DNA of 64,000 nt. It comes from Actinomyces sp. oral taxon 170 str. F0386 (GTDB lineage Bacteria > Actinomycetota > Actinomycetes > Actinomycetales > Actinomycetaceae). Location: contig NZ_GL882516.1 in NCBI RefSeq assembly GCF_000195595.1, forward strand, positions 60,566 through 124,565, written 5' to 3'. Below, in pieces: positions 63,467 through 64,000 of the stretch. The translations under genes were made by a program, and so were the position numbers. Within the stretch, counting starts at the first letter, position 1. The number at the start of each line of letters is the position of its first letter. The notes beneath the pieces were generated by a model. That model did not search any database. It saw nothing but the letters and a program-made list of their open reading frames with translations, and was not told where the DNA came from.

Positions 63467-63694
63467 GCGGACTCCTTCGGGTCTCGTTGCACGGAGCGCC
63501 GGGGCAGGTTCTCCCGGGCATGAGGTATCCGTGGCCGATCGACGGCCCGCCAACCTTACCAGCGTCACTGCCTACTGATGACGTCGACGTCTGTGTGAAC
63601 CGGCACAGCTCCGGGGCAGAAGCGGGATGCGTCGGCACCTCCGCGGCGGTCGCAGGCCCGGACGGCTCGACACGGAAGGCCACGGCTGCCGCAG

Positions 63695-64000
63695 CTACTG
63701 CGCGGTGACGTCCTCGGGACGGATCGGCTCGGGCACCGGGACCTCCAGGATCCGGGCGGTGTCCTCGATGTCGGCGCGCATCTGGACCAGGAGCGGGTCC
63801 AGTCCGTCGAAGGCCAGCATGGGGCGCAGACGCTCGACGAGCTCGATCCCGATCTCCTCGCCGTAGAGGTTGAGGTCGGCTCGCCCCAGGACGTGGGCCT
63901 CGACCGTTCGCCGGGGGACGTCGTCGAAGGTGGGGTTGGTTCCGATAGAGATGGCGGCGGGCAGCCGCTGCCCGCCTCCGTCGGCGCCGCCTCCACGCAC
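63695..64000 (-). CDS. ribF: Riboflavin kinase/FAD synthetase, C-terminal part (cut by right edge)
   Basis: The last 101 residues of the bifunctional RibF protein, running off the right edge. The sequence is the riboflavin-kinase domain end: PAAISIGTNPTFDDVPRRTVEAHVL (GTNPTF and the catalytic Glu), then LYGEEIGIELVERLRPMLAFD. This domain phosphorylates riboflavin to FMN; the FAD-synthetase half lies outside the window. About 230 bases to rpsO show no gene. Confidence 0.9.
   Translation of the reverse strand: MRGGGADGGGQRLPAAISIGTNPTFDDVPRRTVEAHVLGRADLNLYGEEIGIELVERLRPMLAFDGLDPLLVQMRADIEDTARILEVPVPEPIRPEDVTAQ

Overview
The window is high-GC DNA (GC-rich third codon positions throughout) carrying an actinobacterial chromosome segment. 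Marks of that group include mraZ-rsmH followed by a division/cell-wall cluster that runs through ftsQ-ftsZ-pgeF-sepF-yggT-divIVA, a DUF3040 protein, a PAC2 protein, a HelD-type motor ATPase and an LPXTG-anchored beta-helix surface protein. The gene content and order suggest an Actinomyces-like oral actinomycete. That is inference from gene content only, with no database comparison. No rRNA, tRNA, insertion sequence, prophage or CRISPR array was seen.

Layout. (1) 1-7.5 kb, mostly minus strand: the N-terminal part of a processive GT2 glycosyltransferase coupled to a small membrane protein, an isolated hisD, the metF-metE pair for methionine synthesis, and a small unassigned protein. (2) 7.5-12.5 kb: a secreted LPXTG beta-helix protein, a small S4-domain RNA-binding protein and a BCCT osmolyte transporter. 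(3) 12.8-19.4 kb: dnaE, a ketopantoate-reductase-like gene, and rluD coupled to lspA. (4) 19.5-39.7 kb: a nearly unbroken minus-strand dcw cluster. In transcription order it is mraZ, rsmH, ftsL-like, ftsI, murE, murF, mraY, murD, ftsW, murG, murC, ftsQ, ftsZ, pgeF, sepF, yggT, divIVA. Six junctions are 4-base overlaps or a 17-base overlap, so translation is probably coupled. A five-repeat MraZ operator precedes mraZ. (5) 40-47 kb: DUF3040 protein, dinB (Pol IV), a spermidine-synthase-like methyltransferase, a PAC2 protein and a HelD-like helicase with an unusual leader. (6) 47-54 kb: two tandem acyl-CoA ligase paralogues, dapA with a downstream pyrimidine-dimer glycosylase, a GNAT acetyltransferase and dapB. 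(7) 54-57.5 kb: a MarR regulator with a YbhB-like lipoprotein, and a TetR regulator divergent from a short-chain dehydrogenase across a double operator. (8) 57.5-64 kb: an M16 peptidase, pnp with a structured leader, a lactaldehyde-reductase-like gene inserted between pnp and rpsO, rpsO, and the C-terminal end of ribF.

How it works together: the dcw block supplies lipid II synthesis (MurC-F, MraY, MurG), septal polymerisation (FtsW, FtsI, FtsL, FtsQ) and Z-ring assembly (FtsZ, SepF, DivIVA). dapA and dapB feed the lysine/diaminopimelate branch. LspA and the LPXTG protein belong to envelope maturation. Most transcription units end in long perfect GC hairpins without clear T-tracts.

The window is largely core chromosome and I did not find a convincing wholly new system. 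The most interesting signals are regulatory: the MraZ operator, a possible leader-peptide/alternative-hairpin region before helD, three stem-loops before pnp, and the TetR double operator. There is also one small cysteine-rich reading frame divergent from mraZ.
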